Assembly (NCBI GenBank): GCA_965267475.1
Contig: OZ254079.1
Coordinates: forward strand, 2,046,001 to 2,110,000
Source: JBCBKU01 sp965267475
GTDB taxonomy: Bacteria > Pseudomonadota > Alphaproteobacteria > Rhodobacterales > Rhodobacteraceae
Length of the DNA stretch: 64,000 nucleotides
Direction of reading: 5' to 3'
The notes beneath the pieces are model-generated. The model did not search any database. It had not been told where the DNA came from and saw nothing but the letters and a program-made list of their open reading frames with translations. The translations under genes were made by a program, and so were the position numbers. The stretch's first letter is position 1. Each line of letters starts with the position of its first letter. Below, piece after piece: positions 24,351 to 32,736 of the stretch.

Positions 24351-25253
24351 ATGGCGCGGAAGGACCATATCGACACGTTTGGCGTCATATCGCTTGTCCT
24401 TTTTTCGGCGCTTCTGGGCTTCAATCAGGTCGTCATCAAGGTTGTGAACGAAGGTCTGCAACCGGTGTTCGTCGCGGGCCTGCGCTCGGTCGGGGCGTCG
24501 CTTTGCATCGGGCTTTGGCTGGCTTTTCGTGGTCGCAGTTTGATCCCATCGCGTGACGCGCTTTGGCCCGGGCTTCTGGTGGGCATGTTGTTTTCGGGAG
24601 AGTTCATTTTTCTCTTCATTGCCCTCGATCTGACGACGGTCTCGCGGGCGAGCATCATGCTTTACACCATGCCGGTCTGGCTGGCTTTGGCCGGGCATTT
24701 CGTGCTGCCGGGCGAGCGGATCACGGCCCCAAAGGCGCTTGGTCTCGCATTGGCCTTTGCGGGCGTTGTCTGGGCGATCCTGGACCGATCCGATGCGGGG
24801 AACGCGTCGCTTCTGGGGGATCTCTTGGCCCTTGGTGCAGCGCTTGGCTGGGCGGGGACCGCACTGGCGGTGCGGACGACGACCCTGAAAAACGTCAAGC
24901 CCGACATGCAGCTTTTCTGGCAGACGGTCGTATCGGCACCTGTTTTGCTATGTGTCGCGCCGCTATTCGGGCCCTTGATCCGGGATCTTGCGCCGATCCA
25001 CATTTGGGGGCTTGGGTTTCAGGCCGTCATCATCGTTGCGGCTGGGTACATGTTCTGGCTTTGGCTTTTGACCTTGTACCCGGCGGCCACGGTCGCGGCC
25101 TTCAGCTTCTTGGCGCCGGTATTCGGGGTCGCATTCGGTGCGCTGCTTCTGGGCGAAGAGGTCGGCGTGACAATCCTTGGCGCGCTGACCTTGGTGGCGG
25201 CAGGATTGTTTCTGATCAACCGCCCGCCGCGTCAGGTGCCGCAGAAAGTCTGA
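24351..25253 (+). CDS. EamA/DMT family transporter
   Basis: 300 residues with ten helices in two EamA repeats: GVISLVLFSALLGFNQVVIK opens the first, GLRSVGASLCIGLWLAFRGR follows, and PAATVAAFSFLAPVFGVAFGALLLGEEVG is the C-terminal signature. The ATG at 24351 gives MARKDHIDTFG; the frame is open upstream but runs into the divergent BrkB gene. Substrate unknown. Unlike the paralogue at 19901-20767 it stands alone; its 3' end overlaps SelO by 22 bp on the opposite strand. Confidence 0.87.
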   Translation: MARKDHIDTFGVISLVLFSALLGFNQVVIKVVNEGLQPVFVAGLRSVGASLCIGLWLAFRGRSLIPSRDALWPGLLVGMLFSGEFIFLFIALDLTTVSRASIMLYTMPVWLALAGHFVLPGERITAPKALGLALAFAGVVWAILDRSDAGNASLLGDLLALGAALGWAGTALAVRTTTLKNVKPDMQLFWQTVVSAPVLLCVAPLFGPLIRDLAPIHIWGLGFQAVIIVAAGYMFWLWLLTLYPAATVAAFSFLAPVFGVAFGALLLGEEVGVTILGALTLVAAGLFLINRPPRQVPQKV

Positions 25254-26716
25254 CGCACTTCCTCGTCTTCCTTTGGCGGCATCGTCAGATCCTTGGCCGC
25301 GTCCTGAACCTCATAGGGGTTCGCCAGAACAGAATTCAATCGCTCAAACATCGCGTAATCGCCGCCGACGCCCAGGTCGATGGCTTTTTGAATCAGGTGA
25401 TTTCTCGGGATGTAGGCCGGGTTGGCCAGATCCATGGCTTCTGTTTGCGCCCTTGGACTAGTGCCATCCTGCTTCAGCCGGGCCACCCAATCGGCATGCC
25501 ACCCGGCGAACGCATCGGCTTTGTCACCGAACTCGGGCGATGCATCCCGCGGCAGCGCCCTGAAGGTATTGGTGAAATCAGCGCCTGATGCCTCCATTAG
25601 GTCAAGCAAACGATAGATCAGCGCTGCATCCTCTTTGTCGGGGGATGTCAGACCGATCTTCGCCCCGAAGACGTTCAGCCACGCCGCGTGAAAACGTTCG
25701 ACGAAACCGTTCACGATCTCGGTCGCTTCCGAGATGTTTGCGGCGTCGTCCTCATCCATGATCGGCAACAAGGCCGTGGCAAGCTGAGCAAGGTTCCAGA
25801 CCAGAACATCGGGCTGGCGGTTATAGGCGTAGCGACCGAACTGATCGATCGAGCTATAGACCTGCGCCGCACGATAGCTGTCCATGAAGGCGCAGGGGCC
25901 ATAGTCGATGGTCTCACCGGCGATTTGCGTATTGTCGGTGTTCATGACGCCATGGATGAACCCCACGCCCATCCACATGGCGACCAGCTTCGCCTGTCGC
26001 GCAACGACCGCGGCCAAAAGCTCAATCGGCGTATTGGCATTTGGATAATGGCGCCCGATCACGTGGCGCGTCAGTCGGCGCAGCCCGTCCAGATCCTGGC
26101 GCGCCGCAAAGAACTGAAACGTGCCCACGCGGATATGGCTTTGGGCCACCCGGGTCAGGACGGCGCCAGGATAGGGTGCTTCGCGCAGCACGGTTTCACC
26201 GGTAGTCACCGCGGCAAGGGCGCGTGTCGTCGGGATGCCAAGCGCGTGCATGGCTTCGGACACGATGTATTCGCGCATCACCGGGCCAAGCCAGGCCCGC
26301 CCGTCGCCCATCCGGGAATAAGGCGTCTGGCCGGAACCCTTCAACTGGATGTCGAAACGTTTGCCGTCGCGGTCCACCACCTCGCCCAGAAGAAGCGCAC
26401 GGCCATCGCCGAGTTGCGGGACCCAGCCGCCGAACTGATGACCTGCATAAACCTGCGCAATAGGATCGGCGCCTTCGGGCACTGAATTGCCAGCAAGAAC
26501 CGCCACACCCTGGGGCGTTTCCAGCGCGCTGGGGTTCAGCCCAAGATCTTCGGCCAGGGGACGGTTCAATGCGACAAGTAGGGGCTCGGCTACCGGGGTC
26601 GGGTTCAAACGGCTGTAAAACCGCTCGGGCAGCCGGGCATAGGAATTGTCAAAGGGCATCTGGATCGACATCTCGGGCGATCCTTCGGAATTCGGAAAGT
26701 CTTCTGACAAAGTCAT
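25232..26716 (-). CDS. selO: SelO-family protein adenylyltransferase (YdiU)
   Basis: 494 residues of the pseudokinase SelO family, which transfers AMP from ATP to Ser/Thr/Tyr of target proteins and is linked to redox stress. Motifs: VYAGHQFGGWVPQLGDGRA, LLGEVVDRDGKRFDIQLKGSGQT with the Lys, GVMNTDNTQIAGETIDYGPCAFMD with catalytic Asn/Asp. The end is FCGT: the near-terminal Cys replaces the selenocysteine of animal SelO. AGGTGG precedes the ATG at 26716; an in-frame ATG at 26671 is possible. Last gene of a four-gene minus-strand cluster. Confidence 0.93.
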   Translation of the reverse strand: MTLSEDFPNSEGSPEMSIQMPFDNSYARLPERFYSRLNPTPVAEPLLVALNRPLAEDLGLNPSALETPQGVAVLAGNSVPEGADPIAQVYAGHQFGGWVPQLGDGRALLLGEVVDRDGKRFDIQLKGSGQTPYSRMGDGRAWLGPVMREYIVSEAMHALGIPTTRALAAVTTGETVLREAPYPGAVLTRVAQSHIRVGTFQFFAARQDLDGLRRLTRHVIGRHYPNANTPIELLAAVVARQAKLVAMWMGVGFIHGVMNTDNTQIAGETIDYGPCAFMDSYRAAQVYSSIDQFGRYAYNRQPDVLVWNLAQLATALLPIMDEDDAANISEATEIVNGFVERFHAAWLNVFGAKIGLTSPDKEDAALIYRLLDLMEASGADFTNTFRALPRDASPEFGDKADAFAGWHADWVARLKQDGTSPRAQTEAMDLANPAYIPRNHLIQKAIDLGVGGDYAMFERLNSVLANPYEVQDAAKDLTMPPKEDEEVRQTFCGT

Positions 26717-26740
26717 AACAGCCCACCTGAAATTGTCATA

Positions 26741-27211
26741 TCAACTTGGCGAGGATCCGCTGGACCCGATCCGTGTCATCAAATGATAGTCTGCGCGAAG
26801 TTCAAAGCCATGACGGCGGTAGAGTTCAAGAATGCGCGGATTAGCGTGATGCGCTTCAAGATGGGTGGCGGTCACGCCCGCAGCTTCAAGCCTTGGCAAG
26901 AGAGAGGCAAGAACTTCGGACCCCATTCCGCGGCCCCGCACACCGTCGCGAATGAAAAACTCGTCTATGAAGGCGTCAAGTCCACCAAAGGCGATGGACC
27001 AGCCGAAGGCGATGGCGATGTATCCCACGGGGCTTTTGCGCGGACCAATCAGATAAATGACGCCGTTGGGAGACCCTTCCAACAGCGGCTCAATCGCACC
27101 TAAGCGCTGATCGGCTGTCAGGTCGATGCCATGGGTGGCATGAAACGCCGCGACCATGGGCAAAAGCCGATCCAGATCCGCAGGCTCGGCGAGATGCAGC
27201 GCCGCGGTCAT
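26741..27211 (-). CDS. GNAT family N-acetyltransferase
   Basis: 156 residues. LAEPADLDRLLPMVAAFH is the opening, GYIAIAFGWSIAFGGLDAFIDEFFIRDGVRGRGMGSEVL holds beta-4 and the acetyl-CoA loop (RGRGMG), and LELYRRHGFELRADYHLM the C-terminal motif. Substrate unknown. It lies 24 bp before SelO and 15 bp after the secreted protein gene, so it is co-transcribed with both. Confidence 0.88.
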   Translation of the reverse strand: MTAALHLAEPADLDRLLPMVAAFHATHGIDLTADQRLGAIEPLLEGSPNGVIYLIGPRKSPVGYIAIAFGWSIAFGGLDAFIDEFFIRDGVRGRGMGSEVLASLLPRLEAAGVTATHLEAHHANPRILELYRRHGFELRADYHLMTRIGSSGSSPS

Positions 27212-27226
27212 CCTGATGCGCCCGCG

Positions 27227-27760
27227 TCAGCCGCCATCCTTGATTGTCCCTTCGAAACTGGCGGTTACGGTAAGCGTGGTGCCGCCGCTGACCGCTTCGA
27301 ACGCGCCATCGTCGGTGCGCTTGGCTTCCTGCAAAACGATTTCGGTCACCGCGAAGGACAACGTGCCATCTTCTTGCAAGTCGAAACTGTCGAAAGGGAC
27401 CGGACCGCCCACGTCGATATTGGCCATGAAAAAACCGTCCGGCGTGTAGAAATCGACGGATACGTTGTCAGGTTGTCCGTTGAGCCACGGCCCAAAAAGG
27501 AACGACAGCGTCGGCTCGGCAGGTTCTCCATCGCTGCCCGCAGCCATGGCCGCCACGTTCAGTGTCCGAAGCCCGCCCGTTGTGCGGTCATCAACGGTGG
27601 AAAGCGTTCCATCGGACGACGCGATTGCGAAGAGATCCTTGTTTTCACCGTCGATGGTCGAGGTCATCGTGCCAAGGACGGTCCAGTCCTTCGAGAATTC
27701 CTGCGCCGAGGCACTGATCGCCGTGAAAAAACATGCGGCCGCGAGAAACTGTTTCAACAT
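27227..27760 (-). CDS. Hypothetical secreted protein (177 aa)
   Basis: A signal peptide (FLAAACFFTAISASAQ) precedes a ~155-residue mature protein, acidic and rich in beta-type sequence (LFAIASSDGTLSTVDDRTTGG, TLSFLFGPWLNGQPDNVSVDFYTPDG). No cysteines in the mature part and no recognised family. It sits 15 bp downstream of the nucleoside hydrolase and 15 bp upstream of the GNAT gene on the same strand. A periplasmic beta-sandwich protein is a fair structural guess; function unknown. Confidence 0.68.
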   Translation of the reverse strand: MLKQFLAAACFFTAISASAQEFSKDWTVLGTMTSTIDGENKDLFAIASSDGTLSTVDDRTTGGLRTLNVAAMAAGSDGEPAEPTLSFLFGPWLNGQPDNVSVDFYTPDGFFMANIDVGGPVPFDSFDLQEDGTLSFAVTEIVLQEAKRTDDGAFEAVSGGTTLTVTASFEGTIKDGG

Positions 27761-27775
27761 GAATAGATCCTTTGA

Positions 27776-28720
27776 TTAATCGTATATGGCCAGTCGCTCG
27801 GTCAGGAGCGCGAAATACCCATCCCGGTCGACATCACCCATAAACATCGCGTTTTTTGGGCGGTCTGTGACGCCCCACCAATCGGCCACGGTCATGCCGC
27901 GCGTCAGGTCGGACTGGGTTTCAACCTCGACATTAATGTGTTTGCCGGAGAACAGCGCTGGCTGGATGAGATAAGCGATGGTGCAGGGATCGTGCAACGG
28001 GGCGCCTTTGGAACCGTATTTTTCCATATCGAAACGCTCGAAAAAATCGGTCCAGGCCGCGACCATGTCGCCCACTTCTGTGCCAAGGTCGCGCATCGAT
28101 TGAACCCAAGCTGCATCGGTCAAGGCTTTGTGGGTCACATCAAGCGGCATGACGGTGATCTTTGCGCCGGATTTCATCACGATATCAGCGGCTTCGGGGT
28201 CGACATAGATGTTGAACTCGGCCGCCGGTGTGATGTTGCCGACCTCGAAGTAAGCGCCGCCCATAAGCACGATCTCATCGACGCGGTCGATGATTTCGGG
28301 GGCTTGTTCGAAAGCTGCGGCGATATTGGTCAACGGACCAATGGGCACAAGCGTGATGCTGCCTGGTGTATGGGTGCGGAGCATGTCGATGATGACATCC
28401 ACCGCGTTCCGGTCCTGAAGCGGCATCGTTGGATCAGCCATGGGCGGCCCATCGAGCCCGGTTTTCCCGTGCACATGCTCGGCCGTGACCAAAGCGCGCT
28501 CAAGCGGTGCTTCGCAGCCCGCAAAGACCGGAATGTCGGTCCGTCCCGCCAATTCGCAGACGATGCGGGCGTTTTTTTGGGTCAGGGGCAGCGGCACATT
28601 CCCGGCGACGGCGGTGATCGCCAAAACCTCGATTTCCACGGGACTTGCCAGGGCCAAAAGGATCGCGACGGCATCGTCTTGGCCGGGATCCGTGTCGATG
28701 ATGATCTTGCGCGGTGCCAT
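27776..28720 (-). CDS. Nucleoside hydrolase (inosine/uridine-preferring type)
   Basis: Hydrolyses the N-glycosidic bond of ribonucleosides for base salvage. 314 residues. IIIDTDPGQDDAVAILLAL is the calcium-binding DxDxxxDD signature, VFAGCEAPLER and HGKTGLDG line the pocket, TLVPIGPLTNIA is a core motif, and LHDPCTIAYL carries the last ligand Asp. The ATG at 28720 is used; the frame extends upstream only through copy C of the dispersed repeat. First gene of a nucleoside hydrolase/secreted protein/GNAT/SelO cluster. Confidence 0.93.
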   Translation of the reverse strand: MAPRKIIIDTDPGQDDAVAILLALASPVEIEVLAITAVAGNVPLPLTQKNARIVCELAGRTDIPVFAGCEAPLERALVTAEHVHGKTGLDGPPMADPTMPLQDRNAVDVIIDMLRTHTPGSITLVPIGPLTNIAAAFEQAPEIIDRVDEIVLMGGAYFEVGNITPAAEFNIYVDPEAADIVMKSGAKITVMPLDVTHKALTDAAWVQSMRDLGTEVGDMVAAWTDFFERFDMEKYGSKGAPLHDPCTIAYLIQPALFSGKHINVEVETQSDLTRGMTVADWWGVTDRPKNAMFMGDVDRDGYFALLTERLAIYD

Positions 28721-28772
28721 AGGACGAGCCTTGCCTTGGCAAGAGCGGGAAGTAAAGGAAGCCGCTGTCAGA

Positions 28773-28850
28773 GTGCGCGCCTTCGGCGCATTCCCTCGTC
28801 TCGTCGGCGGCCTTCGGCCTTCTCCTCGGATCTTGGGGCGACGCCCCAAA
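28773..28850 (-). repeat. Dispersed two-hairpin repeat, copy C, with an extra hairpin
   Basis: Minus-strand core CCGAGGAGAAGGCCGAAGGC continues CGCCGACGAGACG and then the hairpin GCGCCGAAGGCGC. Between the mazG stop and the core there is an additional perfect hairpin, TTGGGGC-GTC-GCCCCAA (28833-28849), absent from the other copies. It lies in the mazG to nucleoside hydrolase gap. Confidence 0.82.
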
Positions 28851-28871
28851 GCCCGGAGTGCATCACCAAGA

Positions 28872-29687
28872 TCAAGACGGTTTTTCCGCCGCCTTGGCTT
28901 GATCCCAAAGCGCGTCCATCTCTTCCAGGTTCGATTGTTGCGGTGAGCGTCCTGTTTTTGCCAGCGCGTCTTCGATGGCTTCGAACCGGCGCGTGAACTT
29001 CGCATTTGCGGCGCGAAGGGCTTCTTCGGGATCGATCTTCAGGTGCCGTGCTAGGTTGGCCGCGACAAAGAGGAAATCGCCAAATTCTTCGGTCAAGTGG
29101 GCGTGATCGCCCGATGCCTTGGCCTCGGTCACTTCGCGGGCCTCTTCAAGCAGTTTGTCCAGCACTTTATCGGTCGCGGGCCAGTCGAAGCCGACCCGCG
29201 CCGCGCGTTTCTGCAGCTTCACCGCACGGGTCAGTCCCGGCAAGCTCAGGGCAACCCCATCCAGGGTCCGCGCATCGCCCCGCTCCTTCGCCTTCTGGCT
29301 CTCCCAGTCCCGCGTTTGTTGTTCGGCCGATTTGTCGCCGCGCTCGTCGCCGAAAACATGTGGATGGCGGGCCACCATCTTGTCCGAGATCGCATTGGCA
29401 ATACTGTCAAAGGTAAAGTGGCCGGCCTCTTCGCCAATGGCCGCGTGATACACAGTTTGCAAAAGCAGATCGCCCAATTCGCCTTCCAATTCCCCCCATG
29501 CTTCGCGGTCGATGGCGTCGGCGACTTCATAAGCTTCCTCGATCGTGTATGGCGCGATGGACTGAAATGTCTGCTCGATATCCCAGGGGCATCCCGTCTT
29601 GGGATCGCGCAGGCGGCGCATGATTTCCTGAAGGCGGGGCATGCCGCCCGTTGGGTCGTGGACAAGCGCGTCAGAGCTTTGGGACAT
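28872..29687 (-). CDS. mazG: Nucleoside triphosphate pyrophosphohydrolase MazG
   Basis: Hydrolyses (d)NTPs to monophosphate and pyrophosphate, a house-cleaning and stringent-response-modulating enzyme. 271 residues with two MazG domains: the first has LRDPKTGCPWDIEQTFQSIAPYTIEEAYEV and ELEGELGDLLLQ (EExxE...ExxD pattern), the second DKLLEEAREVTEAKASGDHAHLTEEFGDFLF. The start is the ATG at 29687, divergent from the agmatinase-family gene. Confidence 0.95.
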   Translation of the reverse strand: MSQSSDALVHDPTGGMPRLQEIMRRLRDPKTGCPWDIEQTFQSIAPYTIEEAYEVADAIDREAWGELEGELGDLLLQTVYHAAIGEEAGHFTFDSIANAISDKMVARHPHVFGDERGDKSAEQQTRDWESQKAKERGDARTLDGVALSLPGLTRAVKLQKRAARVGFDWPATDKVLDKLLEEAREVTEAKASGDHAHLTEEFGDFLFVAANLARHLKIDPEEALRAANAKFTRRFEAIEDALAKTGRSPQQSNLEEMDALWDQAKAAEKPS

Positions 29688-29761
29688 GGACGAAGGGCCC
29701 TTTCGGTGGCATCAGGGTCTTCATCCCCGAATGGGCGGGGGCTGTCCAGACGGGGGCGGAT

Positions 29762-30727
29762 ATGAAGCTGGAAGATGCCGCGGATGAGGTGGACCGCGCG
29801 CTGGATGGGCCGATCAAGGGCCGCGGGTTCGAGAATGCGTTTGGCGGCGTCACGTCCTTCCTGAGGCGACGCTATGCCAAGGACCTGGCTGGTTTTGACC
29901 TTGCAGTGACCGGTGTCCCATTCGACCAGGCAGTTACGCATCGCCCCGGGACCCGGTTCGGACCGCGGGCCATCCGGGAAGCGTCATCCTTGCAGGTCTT
30001 CGACGCGCCTTACGGCTGGGGCTATGATCCGATGGAGCAATTCGCAATCGCGGACTATGGCGATCTCGCCTTTGACTATGCGCAGGTCAGTGCCTTTCCC
30101 GCTGCGCTTGAGGCGCATATCGCAGGGATCTTGGCCCAGGGCGCCGGTGTGATAGCGCTCGGGGGCGATCACTCGGTCAGCTTGCCGATCCTGCGCGCCC
30201 ATGCGGCGGCGCATGGGCCGCTCGGGCTGTTGCAGTTCGATGCCCATTCCGACACCTGGGCCGATGGCAATCCGTCCCGGATCGATCACGGCACAATGTT
30301 TCGGCGCGCTATCGAAGATGGCGTGGTGGACCCCGCGCGATCGGTTCAGGTGGGGATACGGACTGAAAATCCCGACCCGATGGGCGTTCAGTCGATCGAC
30401 GCCCGCCAGGTTCATGAAAACGCCGCGGCGGAGATCGCGGCTGAAATCAAAGCCCGGGTCGGCGATGGGCCCATGTATCTGACCTTTGACATCGATGTGC
30501 TGGACCCAGCTTTTGCGTCGGGGACCGGTACCCCGGTTTGGGGCGGGCTGAGTTCGGCCCAGGCGGCCCATATTCTGCGCGACCTCGCTGGTATCAACAT
30601 GATTGGCGGCGATGTGGTCGAAGTCGCCCCAGCATATGACACCACCGGAGCCACGGCCATTGCTGGGGCCCATGCCGCGATGGAACTGATCTGCCTTTGG
30701 GGCTGGACCCGGCGCGACCGCGCCTGA
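29762..30727 (+). CDS. speB: Agmatinase / ureohydrolase family protein
   Basis: A manganese ureohydrolase, likely hydrolysing agmatine or another guanidino compound to urea and an amine. 321 residues from the ATG at 29762. Metal motifs: ALGGDHSVSLP, LLQFDAHSDTW, TFDIDVLDPAFASGTGTPVWGGL; the N-terminal VTGVPFDQAVTHRPGTRFGP is typical of the agmatinase branch. Exact substrate (agmatine, guanidinobutyrate, guanidinopropionate) is not resolved, so the symbol is tentative. A short frame overlap with mazG upstream is discarded. Confidence 0.88.
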   Translation: MKLEDAADEVDRALDGPIKGRGFENAFGGVTSFLRRRYAKDLAGFDLAVTGVPFDQAVTHRPGTRFGPRAIREASSLQVFDAPYGWGYDPMEQFAIADYGDLAFDYAQVSAFPAALEAHIAGILAQGAGVIALGGDHSVSLPILRAHAAAHGPLGLLQFDAHSDTWADGNPSRIDHGTMFRRAIEDGVVDPARSVQVGIRTENPDPMGVQSIDARQVHENAAAEIAAEIKARVGDGPMYLTFDIDVLDPAFASGTGTPVWGGLSSAQAAHILRDLAGINMIGGDVVEVAPAYDTTGATAIAGAHAAMELICLWGWTRRDRA

Positions 30728-30823
30728 TCGCGGGACGCCAAGGCGCGGGCCGGATAACCCATGTGGCGGGAGTGTTGATCCGGGGCAGGAATGGAATGCA
30801 CGCGATGCGGTGTTTGGACCAGT

Positions 30824-31102
30824 TTATCCGTGCGCTGAGGGAATGGGGGTCATCGGCAAGGATTTGACGTTGGAGATGATGCATCCCTGTCCGGTATCGC
30901 GCCAGGTCATTACGTTCTGGGACATATCGCAGCGTGCCATATAGGCGCGGCCATCAACCTCAAGGCAGGTGAAGCCGCCAAGTTCGACCCGGTACCCCGC
31001 CTGATCCGTGCAAAAGCAATCCGGCGCCCAGCCCGAAAACCCGGTCGTTTGGGCAGAGGCGGGGGCGGCGAGGGCCAAACACAGAAGACCAACCAATCGC
31101 AT
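30824..31102 (-). CDS. Small secreted cysteine-containing protein (92 aa)
   Basis: A signal peptide (LVGLLCLALAAPASAQ) is followed by ~75 residues with about five cysteines (WAPDCFCTDQAG, FTCLEVDGR, ARCDMSQ, GCIISNVKS), probably disulfide-bonded in the periplasm. No family recognised. Convergent with the agmatinase-family gene and divergent from the GFA gene. The signal peptide and cysteine spacing argue for a real gene. Confidence 0.65.
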   Translation of the reverse strand: MRLVGLLCLALAAPASAQTTGFSGWAPDCFCTDQAGYRVELGGFTCLEVDGRAYMARCDMSQNVMTWRDTGQGCIISNVKSLPMTPIPSAHG

Positions 31103-31193
31103 GCAAGAAGCCTAGCACAGGATCTGCCGCTTGTCGCTTTCCACGTTGCACCGTTCTCGGACTTGCCTAAAATTTCCGCAGATCGGAGGAAGT

Positions 31194-31568
31194 ATGACGG
31201 AACACATGGAAGGCGGATGTTTGTGCGGCGCGTCGCGTTATCGCGTTGCCGGGGAGCCAAAATTTTCGATCCGGTGCTTTTGTCGGGACTGTCAGCGCGC
31301 CACTGGGGGCGGGCACGCACCGTCGCTGGCCGTGCAACGTGACGCGGTCACCCAATCCGGGCCCATCAAGGTCCATGAAAGGAAATCCGCATCCGAAAAC
31401 GATCTGCGGTTTCTCTTTTGTGGGGAGTGCGGCTCACCCCTCTTGAAAACGACGACATTCGCGCCCGATCTGATGTTTATCTATGCCGGATCGCTCGACT
31501 ATCCCGAGACCGTCACGATCGACCGCAATGTCTATGAAGACAGCCGACAGCCTTGGGATCAGGGCTGA
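31194..31568 (+). CDS. GFA family zinc protein
   Basis: 124 residues of the glutathione-dependent formaldehyde-activating (GFA/CENP-V) fold. Zinc cysteines are MEGGCLCGASRYR, FSIRCFCRDCQRATGGG and FLFCGECGSPLL. The name comes from one enzyme that catalyses glutathione-formaldehyde adduct formation; most paralogues have no proven activity. GGAGGAAGT precedes the ATG at 31194. It lies 42 bp before prfA on the same strand. Confidence 0.88.
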   Translation: MTEHMEGGCLCGASRYRVAGEPKFSIRCFCRDCQRATGGGHAPSLAVQRDAVTQSGPIKVHERKSASENDLRFLFCGECGSPLLKTTTFAPDLMFIYAGSLDYPETVTIDRNVYEDSRQPWDQG

Positions 31569-31610
31569 GCCGCTCTTGACGACCCGCCCGGCTTGGGCAA
31601 AAGGGCTTGG

Positions 31611-32666
31611 ATGGTCCCGCTGGAGAAATTGCAACAGATCACCGAACGCTTCGAGTTTCTTGAAGCGAAGATGGCGGGTGGTGCTGAGGCGGGCGAGATC
31701 GCGGCGCTCGCCAAAGAATATGCGGATCTGAAACCGGTGGTTGGTGAAATCGCGACCTATCGGCAGCTTTTGGATGACATTACCGAAGCCGAAGACATGA
31801 TGTCGGATCCGGAAATGAAGGCGCTTGCCGAAGAAGAGTTGCCGAGCTTGAAGGAGCGACTGCCCGAGGTCGAGGCCGGCTTGCGTCTTGCACTGTTGCC
31901 CAAAGATGCTGCCGATGCACGTCCGGCCATCGTCGAGATCCGCCCAGGAACAGGCGGAGAGGAAGCCGCGCTTTTTGCCGGCGATCTGCTTCGGATGTAT
32001 CAACGTTACGCAGAAACGCAGGGCTGGGGCTGGTCCATCGTGGAACATGCCGAGACCGAGCTTGGTGGGATCAAGGAAGTCGTGGCCAACGTGCGGGGCG
32101 AGGGGGTCTTTGCCCGGCTGAAATACGAATCCGGCGTGCACCGCGTCCAAAGGGTGCCAACCACCGAATCGGGCGGGCGGATCCATACATCCGCGGCCAC
32201 CGTCGCGGTGCTGCCAGAGGCGGAGGAGGTCGATATCGACATCGACCCGGGGGATATACGGATCGATACGATGCGGGCCTCGGGGGCAGGTGGCCAGCAT
32301 GTGAACACGACGGATTCGGCAGTCCGGATCACCCATATTCCAACGGGGATCGTCGTCACGTCGTCGGAAAAGTCGCAGCATCAGAACCGCGCCATCGCCA
32401 TACAGGTCCTTCGGGCCCGACTATATGATGCCGAGCGTCAGCGCGCGGACGCAGAACGCGCTGCCGACCGGAAATCCCAGGTTGGATCGGGGGACCGCTC
32501 GGAACGGATCCGGACCTATAATTTCCCGCAAGGACGGATGACAGATCACCGGATCAACCTGACGCTATACAAGCTCGATCAGGTGATGCAGGGCGACCTG
32601 GATGAGGTGATCGACGCCCTGATCGCCGATGACCAGGCCGGTCGACTTGCAGAGGAAGGGCTGTGA
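31611..32666 (+). CDS. prfA: Peptide chain release factor 1
   Basis: Recognises UAA and UAG and triggers peptidyl-tRNA hydrolysis. 351 residues. RPGTGGEEAALFAGDLLRMY is the class I RF core, VQRVPTTESGGRIHTSAATVAV follows the anticodon-mimic region, and ASGAGGQHVNTTDSAVR contains the GGQ catalytic tripeptide. AAAGGG precedes the ATG at 31611. It is followed by prmC, which methylates that GGQ glutamine, a widely conserved pair. Confidence 0.97.
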   Translation: MVPLEKLQQITERFEFLEAKMAGGAEAGEIAALAKEYADLKPVVGEIATYRQLLDDITEAEDMMSDPEMKALAEEELPSLKERLPEVEAGLRLALLPKDAADARPAIVEIRPGTGGEEAALFAGDLLRMYQRYAETQGWGWSIVEHAETELGGIKEVVANVRGEGVFARLKYESGVHRVQRVPTTESGGRIHTSAATVAVLPEAEEVDIDIDPGDIRIDTMRASGAGGQHVNTTDSAVRITHIPTGIVVTSSEKSQHQNRAIAIQVLRARLYDAERQRADAERAADRKSQVGSGDRSERIRTYNFPQGRMTDHRINLTLYKLDQVMQGDLDEVIDALIADDQAGRLAEEGL

Positions 32667-32736
32667 TCTGTGCGGGGCCGATTTCCGGCGCGGAAATCGT
32701 TACGGAAAATCCCCATTATCCGGGCGCCGGCCCGAG

